From: Candidatus Saccharimonadota bacterium | Lineage (GTDB): Bacteria > Patescibacteriota > Saccharimonadia > Saccharimonadales > Saccharimonadaceae | Direction of reading: 5' to 3' | DNA length: 19,853 bases | Assembly: GCA_900555675.1 (NCBI GenBank) | Contig: UNSN01000009.1 | Location: 1-19,853, forward strand | Shown: one piece after another, positions 1 through 6,319 of the stretch | Layout of the letters: each line of letters starts with the position of its first letter | How positions within the stretch are numbered: position 1 is the stretch's first letter | Notes under the pieces: generated by a model | Database searches by the model: none | Seen by the model: only the letters and a program-made list of their open reading frames with translations | What the model was told of the DNA's origin: nothing | Program-made: the position numbers and the translations under genes

Positions 1-286
1 AATGCAGACAGCCAACCTGCAATACACCATAGCTACCAACACATACTCCGTGATTTTCAGAGTTGGTAAGATTATGATTAAGCGGATTACAGCTTCTATT
101 CTCAGCCTTAGCGATAGCTAGCATTAGACTAACATCCCATCCTGAATATTTTGACAGCTCCCGTCGAACCAATTCGCAGCCCGATACCGCAACTGGTTTT
201 GGTTGCGGCACGGTTGGTTCGACTTTCGGATCTGTCTTTGCAGCGCTTTTATCTATCTCGGAAATAGCTGCGGACTTCCGAGTTAC
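1..286 (-). CDS. Lysozyme-like (SLT-fold) peptidoglycan hydrolase domain, C-terminal part in -1 frame, cut by window edge
   Basis: This open frame of 95 codons runs without a stop to the left edge but has no usable start: its frame meets a double stop (TAATAA) about 30 nt upstream of the junction. It begins with a polar, Pro/Lys-rich linker (VEPTVPQPKP), then a lysozyme-fold segment containing WDVSLMLAIAKAENRSCNP and GSYGVLQVGCLH. These match the A-x-A-E-(S/N)-x-x-x-N-P and S-Y-G-(L/V)-(F/L)-Q-(I/V) signatures of goose-type/SLT lysozyme folds; the Glu of AKAEN is the expected general acid. Cysteines in CELV, SCNP, VCVG and GCLH suggest an extracytoplasmic disulfide-bonded domain. Its only sensible N-terminus is the membrane anchor encoded at 283-486, reached by a -1 frameshift at 286-292. 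The likely role is cutting own or host peptidoglycan at the cell surface. A frameshifted pseudogene or a homopolymer indel in the assembly is possible. Confidence 0.7.
257..282 (-). promoter_or_regulatory. Hairpin just downstream of the slippery site
   Basis: On the minus strand CTCGGAAGT (282-274) pairs with ATTTCCGAG (265-257), giving nine pairs including one G-U, around an 8-nt loop (266-273). It begins 3 nt after the heptamer, with the stop codon as spacer. A stem in this position is the usual stimulator of -1 frameshifting; a 3-nt spacer is shorter than the common 5-9 nt, but opening the lowest pairs would lengthen it. Confidence 0.5.
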
Positions 287-486
287 TTTTTTAACTGTAA
301 TGTTGCTTGACGGACCTTATTATCCACTTCCTCTGTCTTATTGATCTGATATTGAATACCCGCGTAAAATGCTATAGCGGCAGTAATCATGATAATTAAT
401 AAGATTGATTTAGCTTTTTCAAGCAATCGCTTCCAGTTGATATTATTCTTTTTTGATTCGTTGATATTTTTTGTATTATTTTTCAT
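283..486 (-). CDS. Membrane anchor (zero-frame part) of the lysozyme-like protein
   Basis: A 67-residue ORF with a good Shine-Dalgarno (AAAGGAG, 7 nt before the ATG at 486). Residues 1-26 are polar and Lys/Asn-rich, about 27-46 (ILLIIMITAAIAFYAGIQY) form one transmembrane helix, and 47-67 are a short charged stalk ending QLKK. The layout is a type II signal anchor with the C-terminus outside the cell, which is what an extracytoplasmic hydrolase needs. Alone the product would be a bare anchor with no domain. The last codons read ttA AAA AAG then TAA; slipping back one base there continues directly into the lysozyme-like frame. The gene is therefore best read as one product in two frames. Termination would give a 67-aa membrane peptide, and frameshifting a membrane-bound hydrolase. 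Confidence 0.75.
   Translation of the reverse strand: MKNNTKNINESKKNNINWKRLLEKAKSILLIIMITAAIAFYAGIQYQINKTEEVDNKVRQATLQLKK
286..292 (-). promoter_or_regulatory. Candidate -1 ribosomal frameshift slippery heptamer A AAA AAG
   Basis: On the minus strand the heptamer is A AAA AAG, in the phase required for tandem -1 slippage (codons AAA and AAG in the anchor frame), and is followed at once by TAA (283-285). This is the heptamer used by E. coli dnaX and several IS elements. After slippage the next codon is GTA, in frame with the lysozyme-like domain. No obvious Shine-Dalgarno-like stimulator lies 10-14 nt upstream; the nearest purine block (ATAAGG) is about 22 nt away. Confidence 0.6.
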
Positions 487-524
487 TTTATTTCTCCTTT
501 ATTGTTCGCTTAGCGACTGAGTTA

Positions 525-586
525 GTGGGTGGCGGCTTTTCTTAAATTTATAGATACTCACGAGACGCACCCACCGACACAGCCGC
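525..586 (-). other. Crossing complementary blocks in the leader of the lysozyme-like gene (pseudoknot or alternative hairpins)
   Basis: Plus-strand GTGGGTG (525-531) is complementary to CACCCAC (568-574), and the adjacent GCGGCT (532-537) to AGCCGC (581-586). The pairs interleave (A B A' B'), so they can form only as a pseudoknot or as two mutually exclusive hairpins. A TATAAA-like AT-rich stretch lies in the loop. I do not recognise a known riboswitch class. Confidence 0.35.
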
Positions 587-615
587 TAATAGTTTATTGA
601 TGCCCTAATTGTTAA
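586..615 (-). promoter_or_regulatory. Possible promoter of the anchor/lysozyme-like gene
   Basis: On the minus strand TTAACA (615-610), an 18-nt spacer, then TATTAG (591-586). The match is moderate (5/6 and 4/6). It would give a leader of about 90 nt holding the crossing complementary blocks described for 525-586. Confidence 0.25.
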
Positions 616-778
616 AGATCACTTTCTGACATATTTGCTTTGAGTGTTCTAGCTAATCTCCGTCACTCCTATAATTCTCGCTATTGAGTCGGATTGAGCT
701 ATATCTTTCAACGCAGTCAGTGTAGTTGTTCTGTCTACAAGAGGTCATCAATTTCAGATTGCCAACCTCTTCAAACAG

Positions 779-813
779 AAAAACCCGCTGGCTCTCTACT
801 TCCAGCGGGTTTT
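779..813 (-). terminator. Strong second terminator, bidirectional in form
   Basis: A perfect 12-bp stem, 780-791 with 802-813 (core ACCCGCTGG / CCAGCGGGT), and a 10-nt loop. Read on the minus strand it is followed by TTTTT overlapping the stem end (783-779); read on the plus strand it ends in TTTT. It backs up the rsmD terminator and insulates the lysozyme-like gene from the upstream operon. Confidence 0.8.
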
Positions 814-823
814 GCTATACAAC

Positions 824-852
824 AAAAATCGTCCTGACAAACATCAGAACGA
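824..852 (-). terminator. Intrinsic terminator of the tyrS-rsmD operon
   Basis: On the minus strand TCGTTCTGA (852-844) pairs with TCAGGACGA (837-829) with one G-U and a 6-nt loop, followed at once by TTTTT (828-824). It lies 12 nt after the rsmD stop. Confidence 0.8.
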
Positions 853-863
853 CTTATAAGAAT

Positions 864-1412
864 TTAATTTTCCAATCGTAGGAACTTGGTGAGGTGCGCC
901 TCCCCATAACTACGACTGTCCACCACAACAGTTTTGTCTTGAACCGGCACCTCACCTATTCCTGGATGTGATAATATCATAGTTCCACCCGGTTTGAGTA
1001 GTCTCATTAACTTGGAAACTGTGGAAAACTGTGGATTATGGTATGGCGGATCGGCAAAAATAATATCAAACTCCCCTGTTGAGCTCGCGCTTTCCAACCA
1101 ATTTGCTATCGTTGTTTTTATTACAATAGATTTTTCTTCGACACCCAAAATACTTATGTTTTCAGCAATTACTCGCTGAGCGACCCGATCTCGCTCCACG
1201 AAAACCGCCGACTCTGCGCCGCGACTTAATGCCTCTAGCCCAACAGCACCAGATCCCGCAAAAGCGTCCAAAACCCGCGCGCCGCGTATCGATTCACCTA
1301 GCGAATTGAACATAGCCGAGCGCACTCTCTCGCCCATAGGATGCGTCGTTGAGCCGGGCGGAGTTTTTATGAATCGTCCGCCAAATTCGCCAGAGATAAT
1401 CCTAACTCTCAC
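864..1412 (-). CDS. rsmD: 16S rRNA (guanine966-N2)-methyltransferase RsmD
   Basis: RsmD methylates N2 of G966 in 16S rRNA using S-adenosylmethionine. The 182-residue protein has the family opening RVRIISGEFGGR, the SAM-binding motif I LDAFAGSGAVG (about 48-58) and the catalytic DPPY (about 121-124) of N-methyltransferases; the length is normal. I chose the GTG at 1412: it gives the usual short N-terminus and has GAGG about 9 nt upstream. A TTG at 1427 in the same frame would add five residues without a better ribosome site. The start overlaps the end of the preceding phospholipase-like gene by 11 nt, so translation is probably coupled. It is the last gene of the operon and is followed by two terminators. 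Confidence 0.93.
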   Translation of the reverse strand: MRVRIISGEFGGRFIKTPPGSTTHPMGERVRSAMFNSLGESIRGARVLDAFAGSGAVGLEALSRGAESAVFVERDRVAQRVIAENISILGVEEKSIVIKTTIANWLESASSTGEFDIIFADPPYHNPQFSTVSKLMRLLKPGGTMILSHPGIGEVPVQDKTVVVDSRSYGEAHLTKFLRLEN

Positions 1413-2226
1413 TTTTTTCTGCCTCAAGTTTCCAAACGGACGCCAGCCAACCCAACATCACCGACTTTATAATAATCGGCATCAGCTCGTGATTTGTCTG
1501 CCAAGCAAGGTCTGTTGTCCAGCCGCTCTTGCTAAAATTGTCATACATTTTCATCGATGCCACGGCGTGAACTTGGTCCAAATAATACTCACGATAGCCG
1601 TGATTTTTCACTTGCAATATCTCATCGTCGCTCGGAATTGAATCCTTAAAACGCGGATACGATACCACGCTAGCTACGCCAGCCTCAAACGCCACGTGCG
1701 TCGTCATCATACCTTTGGCACCCCAGAATTTCCAGTTGTTCTTAATTAGCTCAATTCCATTATCGCCCTTCATGAGATTTTTCTTCAAAATTGAGGTTCG
1801 CGTCTCCAACCCTTCACCGCCGCGAAGTTCTGCCATAGCCTGTTCCAGAGGAAAATGATGAGCTGGAGTCAAACCGTCGGTAATCGCATGCGCCATCCAA
1901 GCCGCCTCAAACGCTGCTCGCTCGGAATTATTCGTTCGTAGTGCTCGGGCTAAATTGCCAATATGTCCGTCAATCATCTCCAAAAGCGCAGTGTCATTCG
2001 GATCGTCTGGATTTATAAAATGCCACGGTTCGTCCACAGCTGGACTTTTTCGCTTGACGCCATCAGGGCCATTCTTACCCTCAAAATGAAGAATGTTTTT
2101 AATATCAGGAAAATCACACCAATCCGGAAGAATTGGTTTTATATTTCTCCTTGCAACTCGATCTATTTTTTGGTGGACGCCAATAAATCGACCAGAGCTA
2201 TCCCTAATTGTTGTTCCTGCGTACAT
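1402..2226 (-). CDS. Putative zinc-dependent phospholipase C / P1 nuclease-fold hydrolase
   Basis: A 274-residue protein, mostly helical, without a signal peptide or membrane segment. Likely metal ligands are spread as in the zinc-dependent phospholipase C/P1 nuclease fold: His18 (GVHQKID), His69 (EPWHFINP), His88 (DGHIGNL), then the H-x3-D motif His113/Asp117 in MAHAITDGLTPAHHFP with His123/His124 close behind. In characterised members such ligands hold a trinuclear zinc site that cuts phosphodiester bonds in phospholipids or single-stranded nucleic acid. Substrate cannot be told here. The lack of a signal peptide is unusual, since many relatives are secreted. The ATG lies one base after the recG stop with no clear Shine-Dalgarno, so expression depends on translational coupling to recG. 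The fold call is inference from motif spacing only. Confidence 0.5.
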   Translation of the reverse strand: MYAGTTIRDSSGRFIGVHQKIDRVARRNIKPILPDWCDFPDIKNILHFEGKNGPDGVKRKSPAVDEPWHFINPDDPNDTALLEMIDGHIGNLARALRTNNSERAAFEAAWMAHAITDGLTPAHHFPLEQAMAELRGGEGLETRTSILKKNLMKGDNGIELIKNNWKFWGAKGMMTTHVAFEAGVASVVSYPRFKDSIPSDDEILQVKNHGYREYYLDQVHAVASMKMYDNFSKSGWTTDLAWQTNHELMPIIIKSVMLGWLASVWKLEAEKSES

Positions 2227-2227
2227 A

Positions 2228-4270
2228 TTAATTTAAAACAGTTAATCGCTGATAGCGACTGACGGCGTGCGCCAGATGGTTATATTGTAGCAAATCTTGC
2301 CCCTCTTTGACAAAGCGTTCAGCTTCGAATTGAGCGCGAGCAATTAGTGCCGTATCCGCCAGCGAAGCAATTTTCAAGTTCAAATCACCGTGTTGCATTT
2401 TGCCGTAAATCTCGCCAGGTCCACGTAATTTCAAATCAACCTCCGCTAAATAAAATCCATCCTGCGATTTCTCAATCTCCCGAAGTCGTTGGCTCGGCTT
2501 ATCATGGCCGCTCATCATCAAATGACAAAAACTCTGATGTTTCCCGCGTCCAACTCGTCCGCGTAATTGATGCAATTGGCTCAATCCAAAATTATCCGCA
2601 TTCTCAATCAACATCACTGTCGCATTCGGCACATTCACACCAACCTCAACCACAGTCGTACTAACTAGCATATCCAGCTCGCCGTCCGCAAATTTCTGCA
2701 TCACTTCAGCTTTTTCTTCAGCAGGAAGCTTTCCGTGCAACAACCCAACTCGATGATGGCTGAAAATAGTCTTGGACAATTTATTATATTCCGCCTCCAC
2801 CGATTTTTTATCATTATCTGGATTATCATCAATCAACGGACAAATAACGTAAGCTTGGCGACCTTTAGCTAACTCATTTTTAATCGATTCGTAAAGCTTC
2901 GGAGCTGATGCTGGCGACCAAATCTTAGTCTGAATCGGCTGGCGACCAGAGGGCAATTCATCCAAAATAGAAATATCCAACTCTCCATACAATGTCAGCG
3001 CCAGACTGCGCGGAATCGGCGTGGCCGTCATGCTTAAAAGATGTGGCATAAAATCAGACTTTTCCAACAAAGCTTGTCGTTGCTTCACGCCAAATCGGTG
3101 CTGTTCGTCAATCACCGCAAACCCCAATTTATGATACGCAACCTTTTCCTGAATTAACGCGTGTGTGCCGACCACAACGTCAATGTTACCGCTAGCCAAA
3201 TTATCCAACAATTGACTGCGCGCCGCACCCTTCACGTGGCCCGTCAGAAGCGCAACAGACACACCAAATGGCGACAATAACTCGTCAAGCGTCTTCGCGT
3301 GTTGCTGCGCCAAAATCTCCGTCGGCGCCATAATTGCCGTCTGAAAACCAGCCTTCGCTACTTCCGCAGCCACCAATCCCGCAACGACAGTTTTTCCCGA
3401 GCCAACATCTCCCTGCAACAACCGATTCATCGGATGATCAGACTCCAAATCTTGCAGAATTTGCCACGCAGCTCGGCGCTGAGCGTTCGTCAAAGGAAAC
3501 GGCAATTGATCGACAAAACTCTTCACGACCGCCTTATTAAACGGAATTTTCCAGCCTATTAATCTGGTCTGTTCCTGCTTGTTAAATTGTGCCGCCAATA
3601 TCATCTCGAACAACTCTTCAAATGCCAGACGCTCACGACCGCGGGAAATTTCCTCGTGAGTTTTTGGCGCGTGAAGAAACTTAACCGCCTCAGAACGACT
3701 AACCAATTTTTGGCGCTGAATAATATTTTCCGGCAAAGTCTCGGGCAAAAAATCCATAATTGGACGAATATTTTTCATCAAATCTTGCACGGTTTTTGGG
3801 CGGAGATTTTTGATAGATTTATAAACTGGCTGAATTCCAGAATTATTTTCCGCAGCAGTTTTGGCAATTTCTTTTGCCAGCTCGACGGACGGATTATTGA
3901 TTTGATAGCGATTATATTGCATACCAAATTGACCAGAAAAAATAAATTCTGCATCAGATTTTAATTGCGTTTCGCGGTAAGGCTGATTGAACCAAACCGC
4001 CTTAACTTTGCCCGATTTATCCGCCAAAACCGCGGTCGTGATTCTAAGTCCACGCCGAACAATACGTGTCGAAACCGACTCGCAGCGCGCCTTAACCGTA
4101 ACTTTTCCCGGCTGAAGATCTGCGATATTAACCGCAGTTGAATAGTCATCATACGCTCGTGGCAAAAAACCCAAAGCGTCAGAAATCGTTTTAAGACCAG
4201 CCGCCGCTAGAGCCTGAGCAGTTTTCGGCCCGACGCCTTTAATTTGCTCGAGAGGAGTTGCTAATTTCAT
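2228..4270 (-). CDS. recG: ATP-dependent DNA helicase RecG
   Basis: RecG remodels stalled replication forks and Holliday junctions. The 680-residue length is normal. The N-terminal part (1-about 170) opens with a helix-hairpin-helix-like PLEQIKGVGPKTAQAL and carries the OB-fold wedge domain. The SF2 helicase core follows: Walker A GDVGSGKT (287-294), DEQH box (388-391), SMTATPIPR (motif III) and STTVVEVGVNVPNA and QLRGRVGRG (motifs V-VI). The C-terminus keeps the GPGEIYGKMQHGDL region typical of RecG. The ATG directly follows the TAG of the HAD gene (TAGATG) without a visible Shine-Dalgarno, so it should be coupled to that gene. Confidence 0.97.
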   Translation of the reverse strand: MKLATPLEQIKGVGPKTAQALAAAGLKTISDALGFLPRAYDDYSTAVNIADLQPGKVTVKARCESVSTRIVRRGLRITTAVLADKSGKVKAVWFNQPYRETQLKSDAEFIFSGQFGMQYNRYQINNPSVELAKEIAKTAAENNSGIQPVYKSIKNLRPKTVQDLMKNIRPIMDFLPETLPENIIQRQKLVSRSEAVKFLHAPKTHEEISRGRERLAFEELFEMILAAQFNKQEQTRLIGWKIPFNKAVVKSFVDQLPFPLTNAQRRAAWQILQDLESDHPMNRLLQGDVGSGKTVVAGLVAAEVAKAGFQTAIMAPTEILAQQHAKTLDELLSPFGVSVALLTGHVKGAARSQLLDNLASGNIDVVVGTHALIQEKVAYHKLGFAVIDEQHRFGVKQRQALLEKSDFMPHLLSMTATPIPRSLALTLYGELDISILDELPSGRQPIQTKIWSPASAPKLYESIKNELAKGRQAYVICPLIDDNPDNDKKSVEAEYNKLSKTIFSHHRVGLLHGKLPAEEKAEVMQKFADGELDMLVSTTVVEVGVNVPNATVMLIENADNFGLSQLHQLRGRVGRGKHQSFCHLMMSGHDKPSQRLREIEKSQDGFYLAEVDLKLRGPGEIYGKMQHGDLNLKIASLADTALIARAQFEAERFVKEGQDLLQYNHLAHAVSRYQRLTVLN

Positions 4271-5026
4271 CTACGAAACAGCGTTGATGCCTTCCAGGGC
4301 GTAAGCCGTATCTTCCCAGCCTCTCACGCCGATTGAATCTACACCCATTTGCTTCACTGGAAAATCATTGCCGCCTTCTTCAATTTTGTCACCAAAGAAC
4401 AGCGTTTCTTCTTTCGACCAGCCGTTCAATTCGAGCAACCTGCCAATTCCATAAGCCTTATCAATTCCCGGAAGCGTAATGTCAGTGCTGGTCGTACCAC
4501 CAATTCGCACCTCAAGCCCAGGCAATTTCTCCGCCACCTTGTCGCGATATATCGGACGAATATCCTTATATTTTTCAGCCCACGCATATTTATCTTCAGG
4601 TGTGGCTTGCTGACCCAAAGCCGACATAGTAATTTGGCTATGTCGATCTTCAATTATTTCACCCGCAGGATTCTCGCACCAAATGCCCATTTCCTTCGCA
4701 ACTTCTTCCAACGCCGCAGTTATCTGAGTTTTTTGCTCGTCAGACAAATCATTCGCATACTGAATTTTCCATTCGTCATCAGCGGCGTCAAATCGATAAT
4801 ATCGAGTTCCGCAAGTCGGCATCGCGTGGAACTTCTGGAGCAACTCCGGAGTAACGTTTAATCTATCAATCACCTGCTTTTTTATCTGTTGAAACGTGCC
4901 GCCAGTAATCACGCAAACGTCATAATTCTCAAGTAATCGACTAAGAATCCCCGCCATACGATCGCTAATTGGCGATTTTGTAATTGCCAATGTGTCATCC
5001 AAATCAAAACCGATAATTTTCTTCAT
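4271..5026 (-). CDS. HAD-superfamily phosphatase related to phosphomannomutase (HAD-IIB)
   Basis: A 251-residue cytosolic HAD protein. Motif I is FDLDDTLA with nucleophile Asp8 and acid Asp10. TGG (about 41-43) followed by F-x-x-I-x-x-Q fits the VVGGS-x-F-x-x-V-x-x-Q region of eukaryotic-type phosphomannomutases; IEDRHSQITMSALGQ (about 125-139) and DITLPGIDKAYG (about 182-193, Lys190 as motif III) match the cap and phosphate region of that family; motif IV is FFGDKIEEGGNDFPV (about 210-224). The likely reaction is phosphosugar mutase or phosphatase activity on mannose/glucose phosphates feeding glycan precursors, but substrate is not proven. It overlaps the tyrS stop by one base (TAATG) and has a good Shine-Dalgarno (GAAGGGGA). 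Confidence 0.75.
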   Translation of the reverse strand: MKKIIGFDLDDTLAITKSPISDRMAGILSRLLENYDVCVITGGTFQQIKKQVIDRLNVTPELLQKFHAMPTCGTRYYRFDAADDEWKIQYANDLSDEQKTQITAALEEVAKEMGIWCENPAGEIIEDRHSQITMSALGQQATPEDKYAWAEKYKDIRPIYRDKVAEKLPGLEVRIGGTTSTDITLPGIDKAYGIGRLLELNGWSKEETLFFGDKIEEGGNDFPVKQMGVDSIGVRGWEDTAYALEGINAVS

Positions 5027-6246
5027 TATTCGTCCCCTTCCATAATTAATACGAACGTGTTTTTGCCCTTCTTTAATAACGACGTGTCATTGACGACTTT
5101 ATTTTCGGCAAGCTTTTCGCCGTTTAGACTAATGGCTCCAGATTTTAACAATCGCTTTGCTTCGCCGTTAGAGCCAACCGCCCCAGATTCTACCAGCGCT
5201 TCAATCACATCAATTCCAGCATCAACGCAAGGAATTTCTTCAGCCAAAGCACCTAAATCATCGTCCGACAATTTCTTAAAATCGCCGCCGCCAAACAAAA
5301 CTTCAGTTACGCGCTCAACAGATTCACGACGCGCGCTACCGTGAACAATGTCAGTAACTTCACGCGCCAAAACCTTCTGTGCCGAACGCGCACCCGGATT
5401 AACAGCGTGATTTTCGGCGATGGCCTCGATTGTATCGCGATCCAACATCGTAAATATCTTCATATATTCAATCGCACTCTCGTCATCAACATTCAGCCAG
5501 AATTGGTAGAATTTATAGACGCTGGTTTTATTTTCGTCAAGCCAAACCGCGCCACCTTCAGATTTACCGAATTTACGACCAGTCGACTTATTGATAAGCA
5601 AAGGTGCAGTCATTGCGTAGACTTCGGTGTTTTCTTTTTTACGAATCAGATCCACGCCGGATAATAAATTACCCCATTGATCCGATCCGCCAATTTGCAG
5701 ATTCACTCCGTATTGATTAAATAGATGCCAAAAATCATAACCCTGAAGCAACGTGTAAGTGAATTCCGCAAAGCTCAAACCCTTGCCATTATTAATGCGC
5801 GCCTTGAAAAATTCGCGGCTCACCAAATCCGCCATATTGAAATTCTTACCGATATCGCGAAGAAACGGCAGCAATTCCAGATCAGCCAGCCAGTCAGCAT
5901 TATCAACCAAAGTAAAATCTCGTCCAGCAAAAATCCTCGAAACTTGGGATTTTAAGGCCTGCTTGTTATGCTCAATTTCCTCGTACGAAAGCAGGTTTCG
6001 CTCTTCTGTATCGCGCATATCGCCAATCATTCCCGTGCCGCCACCAACGAGCAAAAACACTTTATGTCCGCGCTCCAAAAAATGCCGAACCATCATATAA
6101 ACCGCCAAATGCCCAACGTGCAAACTGTCCGCCGAAGGATCCGTCCCCAGATAGAGCGTGAAATTCTCCGAATCGATAAGTTTGTCGTCAGTAAATGTGG
6201 TCTGATTCCAGAATCCACGCCATTGTAATTCTTCTGATAATTTCAT
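5026..6246 (-). CDS. tyrS: Tyrosyl-tRNA synthetase
   Basis: The enzyme charges tRNA-Tyr with tyrosine. The 406-residue class I synthetase has the HIGH motif as HVGH (43-46) in LGTDPSADSLHVGHLAV, the tyrosine/tRNA region QIGGSDQWGN (about 184-193), the KMSKS loop as KFGKS (225-229) and a C-terminal S4 RNA-binding domain (about 345-406, AKRLLKSGAISLNG). The KFGKS form is usual in bacterial TyrRS. It is first in the five-gene minus-strand operon, with Shine-Dalgarno AAAGGAG 4 nt before the ATG and its own promoter. I saw no T-box leader; the leader is only about 15 nt if the promoter call is right. Confidence 0.97.
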   Translation of the reverse strand: MKLSEELQWRGFWNQTTFTDDKLIDSENFTLYLGTDPSADSLHVGHLAVYMMVRHFLERGHKVFLLVGGGTGMIGDMRDTEERNLLSYEEIEHNKQALKSQVSRIFAGRDFTLVDNADWLADLELLPFLRDIGKNFNMADLVSREFFKARINNGKGLSFAEFTYTLLQGYDFWHLFNQYGVNLQIGGSDQWGNLLSGVDLIRKKENTEVYAMTAPLLINKSTGRKFGKSEGGAVWLDENKTSVYKFYQFWLNVDDESAIEYMKIFTMLDRDTIEAIAENHAVNPGARSAQKVLAREVTDIVHGSARRESVERVTEVLFGGGDFKKLSDDDLGALAEEIPCVDAGIDVIEALVESGAVGSNGEAKRLLKSGAISLNGEKLAENKVVNDTSLLKKGKNTFVLIMEGDE

Positions 6247-6267
6247 ATCACTCCTTTTCTACATATT

Positions 6268-6273
6268 AGTATA
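6268..6273 (-). promoter_or_regulatory. -10 element of the tyrS operon promoter
   Basis: On the minus strand TATACT (6273-6268), preceded by TG at the extended -10 position (TGCTATACT). The -35 region is weak and overlaps the region used by the divergent PBP promoter. The predicted start at about 6261 leaves a short leader holding the Shine-Dalgarno. Confidence 0.5.
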
Positions 6274-6285
6274 GCAATTTTACAA

Positions 6286-6313
6286 TTGAAGCGAAACATA
6301 TGCGTGATATAAT
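6286..6313 (+). promoter_or_regulatory. Promoter of the PBP gene, predicted leaderless
   Basis: TTGAAG (6286-6291), 16-nt spacer, perfect TATAAT (6308-6313) with TG at the extended position (TGATATAAT). The GTG start codon at 6320 is 6 nt after the -10, exactly where transcription should begin, and there is no Shine-Dalgarno. Confidence 0.65.
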
Positions 6314-6319
6314 AGAATT

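Larger units (their letters stand above)
487..779. other. Gene-free structured interval, with imperfect hairpin at 729-780
   Basis: No convincing ORF, tRNA or known ncRNA is visible here. Besides the crossing blocks at 525-586 it holds a three-step hairpin: TTCTGT (729-734) with ACAGAA (775-780), AGAGGT (740-745) with ACCTCT (765-770), and CAAT (749-752) with ATTG (758-761), separated by small internal loops. It directly abuts the terminator stem at 780-813, so a small plus-strand RNA ending there is conceivable, but no clear promoter for one is seen. Confidence 0.35.

Noticed and set aside
501..511. ATTGTTCGCTT also occurs inverted at the very right end, within the hammerhead stem III, suggesting a second ribozyme or element end near 500.
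   Set aside because: The match is only 11 nt, there is no CTGATGA core or matching stems near 500, and a chance match of this size in 20 kb is not surprising.
487..779. tmRNA, RNase P RNA or SRP RNA in the structured gap.
   Set aside because: No tag ORF with tRNA-like ends, no RNase P core and no SRP GGAA/GNAR loop could be found on either strand.
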